Below are positions 9,837 through 21,102 of a stretch of 64,000 bases of DNA, in pieces (within the stretch, counting starts at the first letter, position 1; each line of letters starts with the position of its first letter). The position numbers and the translations under genes were made by a program. The notes under the pieces are model-generated. The model saw nothing but the letters and a program-made list of their open reading frames with translations, was not told the origin of the DNA and did not search any database. This DNA comes from Methanosarcina mazei S-6 (GTDB lineage: Archaea; Halobacteriota; Methanosarcinia; Methanosarcinales; Methanosarcinaceae), in contig NZ_CP009512.1 in NCBI RefSeq assembly GCF_000970205.1, positions 744,001 to 808,000 on the forward strand, given 5' to 3'.

Positions 9837-10901
9837 TTATTTTTCCTGCGGAATATCGGTGTGTGCCAGTGCAAAGATTCCATATTCTGTTTTCAGGACA
9901 GGAATCTCGCTTCCCGCCTCTGCGTTAAAGAACATGGGCTTTTTTATCGCGACGGTTTCATAGGTCTCAGGGTCAAGGACAAGAATTGCATTTTCTTCGA
10001 TTGAGACCAGAACCGTAAGTACCGCATCTCCAATGTTTGCAATCTTTTCTGCGCCCTTCAGTTCTTCAGGAGTTGATAGAAACCGGGAACCGTCTTCAAG
10101 GCTTATCCCGTTTACTTTCTTGCCTGAACTTCTGATCTGAATGATTCTTCCTCTGAACCTTATCACATCGCCTGGTCGGAACTCAGGAAGGCGCATGGCA
10201 AAAGTAATCCTGTAAAGGTTTTTTCCGTCTTTCATACCTACGAGCGTAGGAGATTCAGCAAAACTGCCCCCCAGTTCAGAGATAATCATACGGCAAACCT
10301 GCCTGCTCGCATTCATGGAACCCATGTAAAGATCGATGCCTTCTTTCTGTTCCTGGTAGTCACTTATAAATGCCAGCCGATCTCCCTTTTTTTTCATGCT
10401 TTCCATAGCTTCTCTGGCTATGGCGGAGCAGCGCCTTTTTTCCTCTTCTGTCGGAAACCTGCCTGCTGCCCTTATCTGGATAATTGCTTCAAAATAACCT
10501 CCGGATTCACGGCTGCACATGTCGCAGGCTATCCTCTGAACCCTTACTTCGGTTGCAGCCTCGGCATGGACCGGTTCTCCCCTTACAATTGCATCTACCT
10601 CGGCTCTCACCATGTATATATATGGAGTAATTTCCTTCGGCTCAAGGTAGAGTTCCACATCTCCTGCTTCATCGTGGATGAAAAGGGCGTTTTCTACGGC
10701 TTTCAGCACCACTTCCTCCAGATTGCCGATGTTTTCCCAGCGGCTCCTGTGGAAATATGCTCCGCAGCTGGAACAGATCTTTACATGAAGTACGAGAGGC
10801 AGATCAATCAGTTTGAAAGTTTCAAAGAAACAGTCCCTGCAAACGGAATCAAAAAGTTTGTCGCATTCTGTGCCACATTTCGGGCATGTAATGGAATTCA
10901 T
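9837..10901 (-). CDS. NMD3-family protein (ribosome-associated zinc protein)
   Basis: This 354-residue protein begins with a zinc-binding region of paired CxxC motifs: CPKCGTECDKLFDSVCRDCF, CSSCGAYFHRSRW, and a later CDMCSRESGGYF near residue 130. This matches the N-terminal domain of eukaryotic NMD3, the 60S subunit export and maturation adaptor. Archaeal members probably act in large-subunit maturation, since there is no nucleus. The C-terminal part (RPGDVIRFRGRIIQIRSSGKKVNG) is a small beta-barrel domain. It is the first gene of a probable pair with the ATP-grasp gene. Confidence 0.88.
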   Translation of the reverse strand: MNSITCPKCGTECDKLFDSVCRDCFFETFKLIDLPLVLHVKICSSCGAYFHRSRWENIGNLEEVVLKAVENALFIHDEAGDVELYLEPKEITPYIYMVRAEVDAIVRGEPVHAEAATEVRVQRIACDMCSRESGGYFEAIIQIRAAGRFPTEEEKRRCSAIAREAMESMKKKGDRLAFISDYQEQKEGIDLYMGSMNASRQVCRMIISELGGSFAESPTLVGMKDGKNLYRITFAMRLPEFRPGDVIRFRGRIIQIRSSGKKVNGISLEDGSRFLSTPEELKGAEKIANIGDAVLTVLVSIEENAILVLDPETYETVAIKKPMFFNAEAGSEIPVLKTEYGIFALAHTDIPQEK

Positions 10902-11441
10902 CTATAATCCTTATTCTTCAGTCTTCTTGGAGTAATAGCTTTAAAAAGTATTCAAAATATGTTTTCAGTAACATTGGGCAGTTCATTTGTTAAGCACACT
11001 TATGTTATTTAAGAATAGCTGAATCTGCAATTATGTCTTGAATCTGCAATTATATCTTAATATCTATGCTCGTTATTTTTGAGACACAATAATTGCATAT
11101 CAGAAGGGAACTGCTATGTTCAATTTATAAATAAATATTGTTAAATATATAGTTTAGAAGCATATTAAATAGGCATTTTCCTTATATAAACATTTGTATA
11201 ATTTTACGTCGTATCGATAATCTCTGACAACTGGTATCTTCCTCAGAGCTTTATTAAGTATCTCTAAAACAAAACACCTAAATTATAATTTTAAAGTGGC
11301 CAATTACTGCCATATTATGATCCCAAAGTTCGCCTGCAAAGTGTATATAAAAACCCTCAAGTGCGTTCTAAAAAAGAGTAAAGTATCCGTGCAGGTTAGC
11401 ACGGATGCTTTCAGGTTTAAATTAGTCTTTTTCACTTTATT
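10902..11441. other. Gap between cdhE and the NMD3 gene
   Basis: The 540 bp is very AT-rich and holds the cdhE terminator at its right end and the NMD3 gene promoter at its left end. No gene is seen. A short direct repeat (TGAATCTGCAATTAT) occurs at about 11019-11055. Confidence 0.6.
11369..11406 (-). terminator. ACDS operon terminator
   Basis: ATCCGTGC (11385-11392) and GCACGGAT (11399-11406) form a perfect 8-bp stem with a six-base loop. On the minus strand the stem is followed by a T-rich tract (complement of AAAAAAG at about 11370). It lies about 35 bp beyond the cdhE stop. Confidence 0.75.
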
Positions 11442-12854
11442 TTATTTCTTTGGTGGCCAGTTCTTCTCCATCCAGCCTGGTAGCCTTCCTGAGTCCATTG
11501 GACCAACCATAACTTTTACATTGAGTTTGTCCTCAATATCACCCTGTAGACGGGCGGCAAGACCCGGAATAACTACACTGTTATGGGTAACATCGCTCTT
11601 GAGGTCAAATCCTGACTTCTCAAATGCATCCTTCACCTTATCAGCTGTCAGCTGTCCACCTGCAGCCGCTGCTTCCACACCAATACCATCTGTGTTAACT
11701 GCAAGCAGCCAGCAGTCTATTCCGTTTGATGCAAGGTCGCTCTCTACTGTGTAGTAAGTAAGGGCGAAGTTTGTGGTAAAGAGTACAGGTGAATCTGCTG
11801 TTGGGTTTCCTACCTTATACATCTTTGAGTCTACGGCAACAGGAGACCTGGGGTCAGTGTATATTGTCTCTGCCAGGTGTACTTCTGGCATGGTGGCATA
11901 TGGCTCCATGCTGTGGAGGAGCATAATGTCTCCGTACCTGATAGTAAAGATTGATGCAAGAACAGTTTCCCAGTATGATGCACTGACAGGGTCAGCAATT
12001 CCCGCCATCCAGGCAGTAAGCGGCATAGCCATGATCGGATACGCGATCTCGGTGTCTCCCATAATGCCTGCTCTCCTGATCTTCAGGAAGTTGGTGAAAG
12101 TATCCTTCAGACCTTTCCCGGTTGGGTAAGTTCCCGGATCAAGCACAATGTCCTTAATTCCAGCCTCTGCAAATGTCTTTGCAAGAGTCTTCAGGCCGTC
12201 AAGGTCATTAAACGCTGAAACAACCACAGGCACGTTATACTCGAGTGCTAGTTCTCCTACCTCTTTCCAGTTGTCCTTGTTTGCAGCATACAGCAGCGGG
12301 TTTTTACCCTTTGCTACCTCAAGTCCTGCCTTCAGGACTGCAGGATTGAAAGAACATAGAATTACAGGCAGTTCTGTGTTTTCTATAACTTTCTTGACAG
12401 CTGCTGCAAACTTTGCAGGATCATTGGATGCTGCTCTTATTGCCACACCATCGAGAAGCAGGTTACGTCCTACATAGAACTTCTTGTAATCACTGATCTT
12501 CTTCACTCTTTCAACAATGGCAGCTTCGTCCATGTTGTCTGCCACATCGAAGAACATCTTTGTCTTGTTAAAGAATGTCAGTTTGTGGCGGTACAGTACA
12601 TCGTCTCCACCAATATTGGCTGCTCTTTCGCCAACACCAATAGTAACCTGGCGAATTTCAGGAGCAAGGAGCCTGTCTAGTTCTGCCAGTTTCTTTGCAA
12701 ACTTCTTTTCTTTAATCAGGGGAGGGCAGTCTGTTGTCTTGCCTGACCTATCGATCAGCGTGGAGGCAAATGCCATACATGTAGGCTGACCACATTCTCC
12801 ACAGTTGGTCTGAGGCAGGTACTTGTACGCTTCTAATGGGCTGTTAATCTTCAT
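11442..12854 (-). CDS. cdhE: ACDS complex subunit gamma, corrinoid/iron-sulfur protein large subunit
   Basis: CdhE with CdhD forms the corrinoid Fe-S protein that carries the methyl group between acetyl-CoA cleavage and tetrahydrosarcinapterin. The 470-residue product begins with a [4Fe-4S] motif in LPQTNCGECGQPTCMAFAST (Cys near residues 18, 21, 26), followed by the TIM-barrel corrinoid-protein region and a C-terminal cobalamin-binding domain. The start ATG at 12854 has GGAGGTG upstream, inside or next to the cdhD stop, so the two subunits are translationally linked. It is the last gene of the operon. Confidence 0.96.
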   Translation of the reverse strand: MKINSPLEAYKYLPQTNCGECGQPTCMAFASTLIDRSGKTTDCPPLIKEKKFAKKLAELDRLLAPEIRQVTIGVGERAANIGGDDVLYRHKLTFFNKTKMFFDVADNMDEAAIVERVKKISDYKKFYVGRNLLLDGVAIRAASNDPAKFAAAVKKVIENTELPVILCSFNPAVLKAGLEVAKGKNPLLYAANKDNWKEVGELALEYNVPVVVSAFNDLDGLKTLAKTFAEAGIKDIVLDPGTYPTGKGLKDTFTNFLKIRRAGIMGDTEIAYPIMAMPLTAWMAGIADPVSASYWETVLASIFTIRYGDIMLLHSMEPYATMPEVHLAETIYTDPRSPVAVDSKMYKVGNPTADSPVLFTTNFALTYYTVESDLASNGIDCWLLAVNTDGIGVEAAAAGGQLTADKVKDAFEKSGFDLKSDVTHNSVVIPGLAARLQGDIEDKLNVKVMVGPMDSGRLPGWMEKNWPPKK

Positions 12855-12857
12855 TTT

Positions 12858-14168
12858 TCACACCTCCGCTCCGATCCAGTTTGCAATATCAACCTGTTCC
12901 GTGTCTATGGTACCGAATAGCGTCTGGGTAATCTGCTTCAGGACAGCAACCGATGTTGGGTGCATCATCATGAATAGGTCGTTTCCTGCAATTGCAAGTG
13001 ACAGACCAGTGACAATCTCCCATATAGGTCCTCTGTATTCCCTTGGTCCCCAATCAGAGTCTTCCTTAAGTGGTGATCCCACCATCCATGACTCACGGGC
13101 ACCCCATGCATTTGTGGTACCTGATGACATCGGGAATGTGAGTTCATCGTCACCCATAAGGGCTGCGAGTCTGATACGCTCCATGTTTGTGTAAGCGTAG
13201 TCGAGACCGTATCCCAGAGCTGCAGTGGTCGGGTCCATTATGATCCTGTCTCTTGGGACATTGCACTGCTTCATGAGTTTCCTGTTAAGCTCCTTCTGTG
13301 CGTTCATGTCCAGCTGAGTCCAGGAAAGGACGTCGTGGTCATATTTGAGTGCTGCTTCTGCAATTGCTGCATAGTCCAGGTTCAGGCTTGCAGATGCAAG
13401 CAGGCATCGTTCTCCTTCTGCAACTTCCGCTGCTCTTGCGAGGACTTCGGGGTCTTTCTGCGGGTTACCTGATCCGCCGATTGCTATTGGGACATCAACA
13501 GCCTGGAGAACTTCTTCTACTGTCTTTGCTGCTTCTTTTGGAGGTGTGTCCTTTACAAGCGGGTCAGTTGAAATCAGGTGAATGGTGATCATATCTGCGT
13601 TGAACTTCTCAACGTTCTTCTTTGCCCATTCTCCCGGGCTGTCCATGACCTCATCATAATTTTCTTTGACAGCTTTTGCAAGCCCAATTCTCATATCGAA
13701 CACGTCAATTGTTACCTGGTTCCTGTTGGGCATTGGCGCGTCAGGGAAGAACGGCAGGGCTTTTTCTCCACCTACCAGCACTCTCTTTCCACGGCTTCCA
13801 CCGTCTGCTGATGTGTTTCCTATTGGTACTTCCTGAATCTGAGTTGCCCATTCTGCAATATTGGCAACATCAAACTTTGCAGGTATGAGATCCTTGAGTT
13901 TGGGTGCTGCCAGAGCAGGTGAAATTGCCGGAGCTGCTGGTGCACCTATGCCTACCGGGTACCCGAACATGCCTGCAATTCTTGCGAAGTGCTGGGCGAG
14001 TACTGCGCTCTCCTGCCCCAGGGCAGCGGCAAGCATGGGGTCAAAGCCGCCTCCGAGTCCACCGAGATCAATCTCAATGTCCCCTTCTATAGTAACACCT
14101 TCGAGGGCTTCTACATCCATGCCCGCGAACATGTTTGTAATATCAGATAACTTCATTTTCTTTGCCAT
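12858..14168 (-). CDS. cdhD: ACDS complex subunit delta, corrinoid/iron-sulfur protein small subunit
   Basis: This 436-residue subunit is the partner of CdhE in methyl transfer. A long glycine-rich N-terminal segment ([21 protein letters not shown]) precedes a TIM-barrel methyltransferase-like domain with [16 protein letters not shown] and [16 protein letters not shown]. The start ATG at 14168 has GAGG upstream at normal spacing. It sits 337 bp after cooC, an unusually large gap inside this operon, and only 3 bp before cdhE. Confidence 0.96.
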   Translation of the reverse strand: MAKKMKLSDITNMFAGMDVEALEGVTIEGDIEIDLGGLGGGFDPMLAAALGQESAVLAQHFARIAGMFGYPVGIGAPAAPAISPALAAPKLKDLIPAKFDVANIAEWATQIQEVPIGNTSADGGSRGKRVLVGGEKALPFFPDAPMPNRNQVTIDVFDMRIGLAKAVKENYDEVMDSPGEWAKKNVEKFNADMITIHLISTDPLVKDTPPKEAAKTVEEVLQAVDVPIAIGGSGNPQKDPEVLARAAEVAEGERCLLASASLNLDYAAIAEAALKYDHDVLSWTQLDMNAQKELNRKLMKQCNVPRDRIIMDPTTAALGYGLDYAYTNMERIRLAALMGDDELTFPMSSGTTNAWGARESWMVGSPLKEDSDWGPREYRGPIWEIVTGLSLAIAGNDLFMMMHPTSVAVLKQITQTLFGTIDTEQVDIANWIGAEV

Positions 14169-14505
14169 GTAAACCTCACCGTTTCCGTAATTTATCCGTT
14201 TTTATGAGTGGCTTATAATAAAGGATATAATACAGGATGTGTTTCCATATTTTTTGCCCTGATAATACAGGGTCCGAAGCAGGAATCATTCCGTTCCTTT
14301 GAATCATTCCTTTGAATCATTCCGTTCCTTTCCTTTAATTCTGGAACAGATTCTGCCCCGTTCTTTTTATTATTTTAATTTTGATTTTGGTTTAAATCCC
14401 GTTTCAAGCTCTTAAACCGGATAAGTTCACCTGTTCTCTGTCCCGGTGATTTTCTGCATTTTTTGTGGTTTTCTGCTGATCCACAGATTCAAAAGTAATC
14501 TGGGG
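14169..14505. other. 337-bp intra-operon gap with short repeats between cooC and cdhD
   Basis: No gene is seen. It holds a repeated block: GAATCATTCCGTTCCTTT at 14283-14300 and again at 14314-14331, with a shortened copy at 14301-14313. It also holds a CCCTG/CAGGG inverted repeat near 14258-14272. It may hold an internal promoter or processing site for the cdhD-cdhE part of the operon. Confidence 0.5.
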
Positions 14506-15300
14506 TTAGAACCCCAGTTTTTTCACAATATTTTCTATTTCCACTGCAGCAACCGAATCGTCGGGTATTTCAAAGAGAGGTATACCTTTTATGTCCATTT
14601 CCTCAATTTTCGGGTCAAGAGGAATCATACCTATCAGGTTCAGTTTCAGTTCCTCTGCCAGTTTAACGAGCTTTTCCCGGTTAGCATCTGTAACCTTGTT
14701 TGCAATAACGTGAATACTGCCTATATTTGACTCGAGCTCATTCACAAGTTCATGAATTCTTTCTGCAGTTCGGAACCCTCTTCTTGAGGCATCAGTTACC
14801 ACAATAAGATCATCAATATCCCGGATGATTTTTCGGCTGAAATGCTCAAGCCCGGCTTCTGCATCAATCACAACCAGATCATAGTTTTTGACCAGTTTGT
14901 CCATAATGCCCCTCAGGAGGTTGTTTACATAACAGTAACACCCTGAGCCTTCGGGCCTTCCCATTACCAGCAGGTCGTAACCCGGCATCTCTTCAATGAT
15001 CTCATATACCTTGCTCTGGAGCACGGACTCCTTGTTCATATCGGGATTGTCAGGCCTTGGTTTTGTTATCTCAGCCTGTAAAAACTCCTTTGCATCCCCT
15101 ATCGTTTTTACGTTCTCACATCCAAGGGTTTCCGGCAGGTTAGTATCTGCATCTGCATCAACTGCCAGTATGAACTGCCCCTTTTTAGAAAGGGAGCGGA
15201 TCAGAAGAGCCGCTACCGCTGTTTTTCCAGTTCCGCCTTTTCCCGTTATTGCAATTACTTGGTCACAGAATACCCTTTGATTGTTTTCGGTTTTAGGCAA
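14506..15300 (-). CDS. cooC: CooC-like nickel-insertion ATPase
   Basis: This 264-residue P-loop ATPase of the MinD/ParA/CooC group has a deviant Walker A GKGGTGKT at about residues 20-27, a DADADTNL switch segment, and VIDAEAGLEHFSRK as Walker B. A Cys-containing segment GSGCYCYVNN fits the CooC metal-binding CxC that dimerises around nickel. It probably helps load Ni into the CdhA C-cluster or CdhC A-cluster. The start is TTG at 15300 with no visible SD, 18 bp after the cdhC stop. This suggests lower synthesis than the structural subunits, possibly by coupling to cdhC. Confidence 0.9.
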   Translation of the reverse strand: MPKTENNQRVFCDQVIAITGKGGTGKTAVAALLIRSLSKKGQFILAVDADADTNLPETLGCENVKTIGDAKEFLQAEITKPRPDNPDMNKESVLQSKVYEIIEEMPGYDLLVMGRPEGSGCYCYVNNLLRGIMDKLVKNYDLVVIDAEAGLEHFSRKIIRDIDDLIVVTDASRRGFRTAERIHELVNELESNIGSIHVIANKVTDANREKLVKLAEELKLNLIGMIPLDPKIEEMDIKGIPLFEIPDDSVAAVEIENIVKKLGF

Positions 15301-15318
15301 TTGCCCGTTGTTGTTCAG

Positions 15319-16728
<1,410 letters not shown>

Positions 16729-16751
16729 TATATTTCGCCTCCTAAATCAAA

Positions 16752-17264
16752 TTATAAAAAATCAACTAGCTCATCCAGGGCAGCGTAGTGTTCTGCCTTG
16801 CTAAGGTTTCCGAAAGACATTGTTGCGTTCTGGATGTAGCCTCTTTCAATTGCAATTGCTTTCACGTTGCTGAAGTTCTTTGCTGCGGACAGTACCTGGT
16901 TGATGTAGAATTTCTTGAACCCTATGGATATGACCATGTCATAGTTTCCGTTTCCGTCAAGACCAGGCCAGTTGGGGTCGGTCAGGTAGAAGCCAAGCAT
17001 GTGAGCGTTGATGTATTTTGCATCTACATCTTTGTCAGCAAGGGCTGCCAGGGAACTACCGGTTGCAGCAATAGGGATATTTGCAGTCTTCGAAATTTTT
17101 ACCACGCGGTCAAGGATTTCCGGGTCGAGAGCCAGGGTCCCTACCATAAGGAGAGGTCTCTTTGCTTTTGAGATAAGCTTTGCAGCCATTTCAGGAGCAA
17201 CGGTTTTTGAGGTGCTCACTCCGTAGCTGGTAAAGAGCTTTGTGTTCTTGGTAGTGTCAACCAT
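16752..17264 (-). CDS. cdhB: ACDS complex subunit epsilon
   Basis: CdhB is the small partner of CdhA in the CO dehydrogenase subcomplex (alpha2-epsilon2). Its fold is related to the DHS-like NAD/FAD-binding domain (GPLLMVG-like segment KRPLLMVGTLALDPEIL). I place the start at the ATG at 17264 (MVDTTKNTKLF, 170 aa). It has GGAGG 8 nt upstream, and this SD lies in the last codons of cdhA. The ATG at 17282 would put the SD inside the coding region. The start is 3 bp from the cdhA stop, so synthesis is probably coupled. Confidence 0.95.
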   Translation of the reverse strand: MVDTTKNTKLFTSYGVSTSKTVAPEMAAKLISKAKRPLLMVGTLALDPEILDRVVKISKTANIPIAATGSSLAALADKDVDAKYINAHMLGFYLTDPNWPGLDGNGNYDMVISIGFKKFYINQVLSAAKNFSNVKAIAIERGYIQNATMSFGNLSKAEHYAALDELVDFL

Positions 17265-17266
17265 TT

Positions 17267-19690
17267 TCAGGCCTCCTTGCAAAGTCTCTTGAGGTTGGTG
17301 GGCTGTGCCGAGACATCGAATTTGATCTTCGGACCGGAAATGATCTTCTTCTTCTTCCAGTCAATCTCCCAGCCGCGTTCTGCCTCGAGCTTCTTGAGGA
17401 GCGCTTCACGGTTAGCCAGCGGGAGGTCAGCTTCGTTCCTGACGAACTTCCACCAGTCTTCAGGTTCTGAACCACCAAGGTATTTCTTGTGCAGCTCCAT
17501 CCAGTGGGTCAGCTTTATGGCTCTTCCCATGCTGTTGTCAGACGGGCGGATGCATGCCTTTGCCATCATCGGGATTGCTTCCTGCCAGGTTTCTGCTGTG
17601 GTCAGGAGGAATTCTGGTGCTGGTGGGATTGGCATCTCCTGTCCGTTCCTTGCATCATAGACTTTCCACTTGTCTTCTTCATAGGTCTTGGCAATCAGGG
17701 CTCTCCTGTACTTCGAGGAGTGTGGGCCAAGAACTGCTGGGATACCAAGAATGTTACAGCCGGTACCGATTGAGGAAGCTTTCTGTGAGAATGCACCCCA
17801 TGCAAGTCCGCAAGCACCTACACGGTTAAGGATGTAGTCTGCGATCTCGGCGAGGTTGCCTTCAAGGGTCCTCTGGGCAAAGATAGCTGCGACTTTCTCG
17901 GCTGCTCCGGTAATATGGGCGTTAGAAACACAGGATCCTATGTTAACGAGTCCACCGCACTGGAATCCGCCAGGGTACCTCTCATAGAGAGTCTTGCCGT
18001 CGTCGTCCTTGAACATACCAATGTCCATTGCTCCACAGCCGGTCGTAACCACAATGAAGTTCCTCTTCAGGAATTCTTCAGCAATGTAGTAGACGTCCTT
18101 TGTGCCTTCTGCATAGTTCGGGCATCCGATGATTGCGATGATACCTGGGGTTGTACCCATGACGAGGTTAAGACCTTCTGCACGGATTTCGGCATCAGAT
18201 ACCTGTCCTCTGCCGGCTCTCATCCAGCCTTTCTCTTCTGCAATCTGCTTCTGGGAAACTTTTTCGATTATGTTAAGAATTGGAATTTCCTTCTTACAGA
18301 CCTGTTCGCAGCGGCGGCAGCCGATACATATGTCATGCAGGCCTTCGAGGTATGAGTAATCTCCTTCCTTTGCAAATCCCATAGCTTCGGGTATGTCGAG
18401 TTCTTCAGGGCAGGCAATCAGGCAGGCTCCACAATCTGCACACTTTGCGACCCAGTTTGCTAATTCCTCATCTGTTGGAATCGCAGTGATACCGGATGCA
18501 TCGCGGATCGGGGCCATTTCCATGGTAAGCCTGATACAGAGTTCACCGAGTTTCTCGTAGTCCAGCATTACACAGCCTGGAATTGCTCCGGACTTGAGTT
18601 CCTCGATAGTCTCATTAACATCTGCATCGGTCCTGTTTGGAAGCCCGAACATAATCTTTGCATTTGATGCAATGACCGGAATCTTGAGTTTCTGTGCTTC
18701 GGGTACGATGTCACCGCGTACACACTGTTCGTCCACAACAATGACATCAGGCATTCCGGAGCGGATAACCTTTAGTTCCTTGGCCATGGAACCGATGACC
18801 TTGGCATATGGTGGTCTCCTGTCAGCTTCCTTGTACCTTGTAAGGTCGATTGCGGTACAGCAGAGCCCGGCAATTTCCATCTTGTCAGTCAGGTTGTTTT
18901 CTTCCATGTAGTCCATCATGTAGGTTACACCGCCTACATTGTGCCCTATAACACAGAGGAAGGGCTTGGACTTGTCGATGGTCCCCATGCCGATTTCGAT
19001 CAGGGGGGCTTCGGGGTCAGCTTTCGGGAAGTCGTAGGCTGCAACCTGTACAACATCGGAAATTTCCATGCCTACGTGGTCCAGGCTACCGCTGAAGAGG
19101 GCTTTTGAGTCGTAATCGATCTCTGCGGATTCCTGTCCTGCGTGGACGGTTGCAAGCAGCTGAGTCAGCTGTTCTTCAACGAATTCCATTGCTGGCTTGA
19201 CTTCGCCAAGGTTCTTGGGGCTGAGCCCTGTGCTGATTGTGATGTTCGGAGTAAGGACATTTGACTGCCCAAGGTTGAGGGGTAAGTCTTCTCCGAAGGT
19301 TTCGATCAGGTGATCAAGCAGGTGGCGGCCGTGGGCTGCGTGGCAGGCAGTACCTGTAATTACACGGAGGAAGAATTCCCTTCCGTTGTGGCCCATCATG
19401 TCGATACCACAGGCACCTCTTTTGTTCCCTGAAAGATCACAGGGTCCATAGGTACAGTAGCAGCACTGGTCACACATTGGGGTAACAACAGGCTCGTAGC
19501 GGTCAAGAAGTTTGAAGTTCCAGTCATCTCTGTAGGACTCAAGTCCTGGGAAAAGAGTGGGACCAGCCTTAACGAGCTCCTTTGCTTTTTCTTCAGCAGC
19601 CTCCTTTGCTGCCCCTACAATGTTGTTAATAGTGATCTGAACGGATTCAAGATCTTCTATTGAAAAACTCCCGGTAGTTAGTTTGCTCAT
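17267..19690 (-). CDS. cdhA: ACDS complex subunit alpha, Ni-Fe-S carbon monoxide dehydrogenase
   Basis: CdhA oxidises CO at a NiFe4S4 C-cluster and passes electrons through Fe-S clusters to ferredoxin. The 807-residue protein has N-terminal cysteines ([17 protein letters not shown]) for the B and D clusters. The C-cluster region includes [28 protein letters not shown] and [10 protein letters not shown]. Two ferredoxin-type motifs sit mid-protein ([14 protein letters not shown] and [14 protein letters not shown]), which mark the archaeal alpha subunit. The SD AGGAGGT lies 9-10 nt before the ATG. It is the first gene of the operon. In M. mazei an sRNA (sRNA41) is reported to act at ACDS ribosome binding sites; this window cannot test that. 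Confidence 0.98.
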
Positions 19691-20086
19691 TTGAGCTTTA
19701 CCTCCTAAATTTGTTTAAAGTCAACTTCGCCAAGACGATTGCAATCTTATCTTCGGCATATTCTTAATGATTATTAATTATATATTTTGCCGTCTGCTTT
19801 AAATTTACAACCGTTTAAATGACGTTTCATGGCAAAACACTCTTAGCTCTCTATTTGAATATTGAAGGTTTTACCAGCGTTTTTTCAAATAAAAGCGTTT
19901 TTGTAGGGAATATTTTTCTTGTAAAAATCGTTTTTAGGGCATCAATGCTCTTCAAAATCCTTTTTTACGCCCTTTTTCTCAAAAAAACCGTTTTTGCCAA
20001 CGATTGGGACCTTAATCTAGAGCAGAGGTCGCTACCGATGGATAATAAACACTAATTAAGTGACTAAATGTACCAAATCTATATAA
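19691..20086 (-). promoter_or_regulatory. cdhA promoter and long 5' leader
   Basis: On the minus strand a TATA box TTATATAG lies at 20086-20079. That places transcription start near 20055 and gives a leader of about 365 nt before cdhA. This agrees with the long (about 371 nt) cdhA leader described for M. thermophila. The leader holds three A-run/CG/T-run palindromes at 19891-19902, 19923-19935 and 19981-19995, an AGGGC/GCCCT pair, and several T tracts. The TSS is inferred from TATA spacing only. Confidence 0.6.
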
Positions 20087-20733
20087 CATTTTCTAATTTG
20101 TAACACCTTATCCGAACAGGTAAAAATGGAATGTGGAGACCCGTTCTTCTTAAAAAAAACCTCAAAGACTTTTTGATCAAAAAAGATACTCTATGTCAAA
20201 GCATATCGTTTTTTAATGAGAGTAATATTGGATCTCAATATTTTTTTTATTTGATTTTAATATTTGTTATTATTTCTAATATTTTCTCATACTAAGTGCA
20301 AATAGCCCTAAAGATTTTTCTTACTTGAGCTGCAAATTTTGCATTAATTTAATTCAGATTTTCCTTATTAACTTTTTAATATATTATTAAATATTATTTT
20401 TTTCAAATCTATATTTCACTACCTGATAAAAATATCAAAACATATTTATATCGGTACTGTCTTTAAACGAATTCGTACAGTAAACGCTGTAAACCGTTTT
20501 CATGATTTTTCTCTGGAAATAACTAAATATTATTTCCTCTCTTTAATATTAATCGATTTAATTTTTGATCTAAATAATATTTGTTCTAATTTAATAGGCA
20601 CTCTAAATCTATATGCTACTGCTGGACACCTGTTACCAAAACAGAATAAATAAAATAATAATATAAATTATGACCGTAAACCCTGAGCAGGATCTTTCCG
20701 GATCTGGAGATTAAAACCAGGAATTTTGATTAA

Positions 20734-20769
20734 CTGGAACCCGGGTCGACTTTTGCTTGCGGGTTCCAG
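20734..20769. repeat. Perfect 10-bp inverted repeat in a GC-rich island
   Basis: CTGGAACCCG (20734-20743) and CGGGTTCCAG (20760-20769) are exact inverted copies with a 16-nt loop. Nearby segments CCGGATCTGG and CCGGAATCTGG are near-copies of each other. This may be a structured RNA or the relic of a mobile element. Confidence 0.5.
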
Positions 20770-20861
20770 GCCGGAATCTGGACTGGTCAGGATTTGGAGT
20801 GATCGATTCCGGGTTTGGGGCTTCTACACTTCAATACGAGTTTCTTACACTGAATTTAACT

Positions 20862-20990
20862 ATGGAGTTGTTTACGACAGCTTTTTCAGGATACGAACCT
20901 TTTATTTATCAGCCTACTTATCAGAATCTGTTCCTCATCCCTGTCTGGACAATATTCTTGTGTCTGGACGCCATTCTTATATTTGAATAA
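20862..20990 (+). CDS. Possible 42-aa hydrophobic small protein
   Basis: An ATG frame starts MELFTTAFSGYEPFIYQ and ends with a hydrophobic stretch (FLIPVWTIFLCLDAILIF) that could span a membrane. The composition looks protein-like, but there is no SD and no recognised homologue. It could be a leaderless small gene or the tail of a decayed one. Confidence 0.25.
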   Translation: MELFTTAFSGYEPFIYQPTYQNLFLIPVWTIFLCLDAILIFE

Positions 20991-21102
20991 TATTCTGATT
21001 TCTTTAAGGGCATTATAAAATCGCTTATTATTATACTGCCCCATTAATCAGTAATTTTAATCCAACAATTTTATACTGGAATTAAATAGAGAGCAATCAA
21101 AC

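Larger units (their letters stand above)
20087..21102. other. AT-rich gap upstream of the cdh operon and the rhomboid gene
   Basis: Most of the 1 kb is very AT-rich with no clear gene. Within it, 20690-20830 is more GC-rich and holds a perfect 10-bp inverted repeat. A short open frame at 20862-20990 is described separately. Further control sites for cdhA may lie on the minus strand. Confidence 0.5.
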
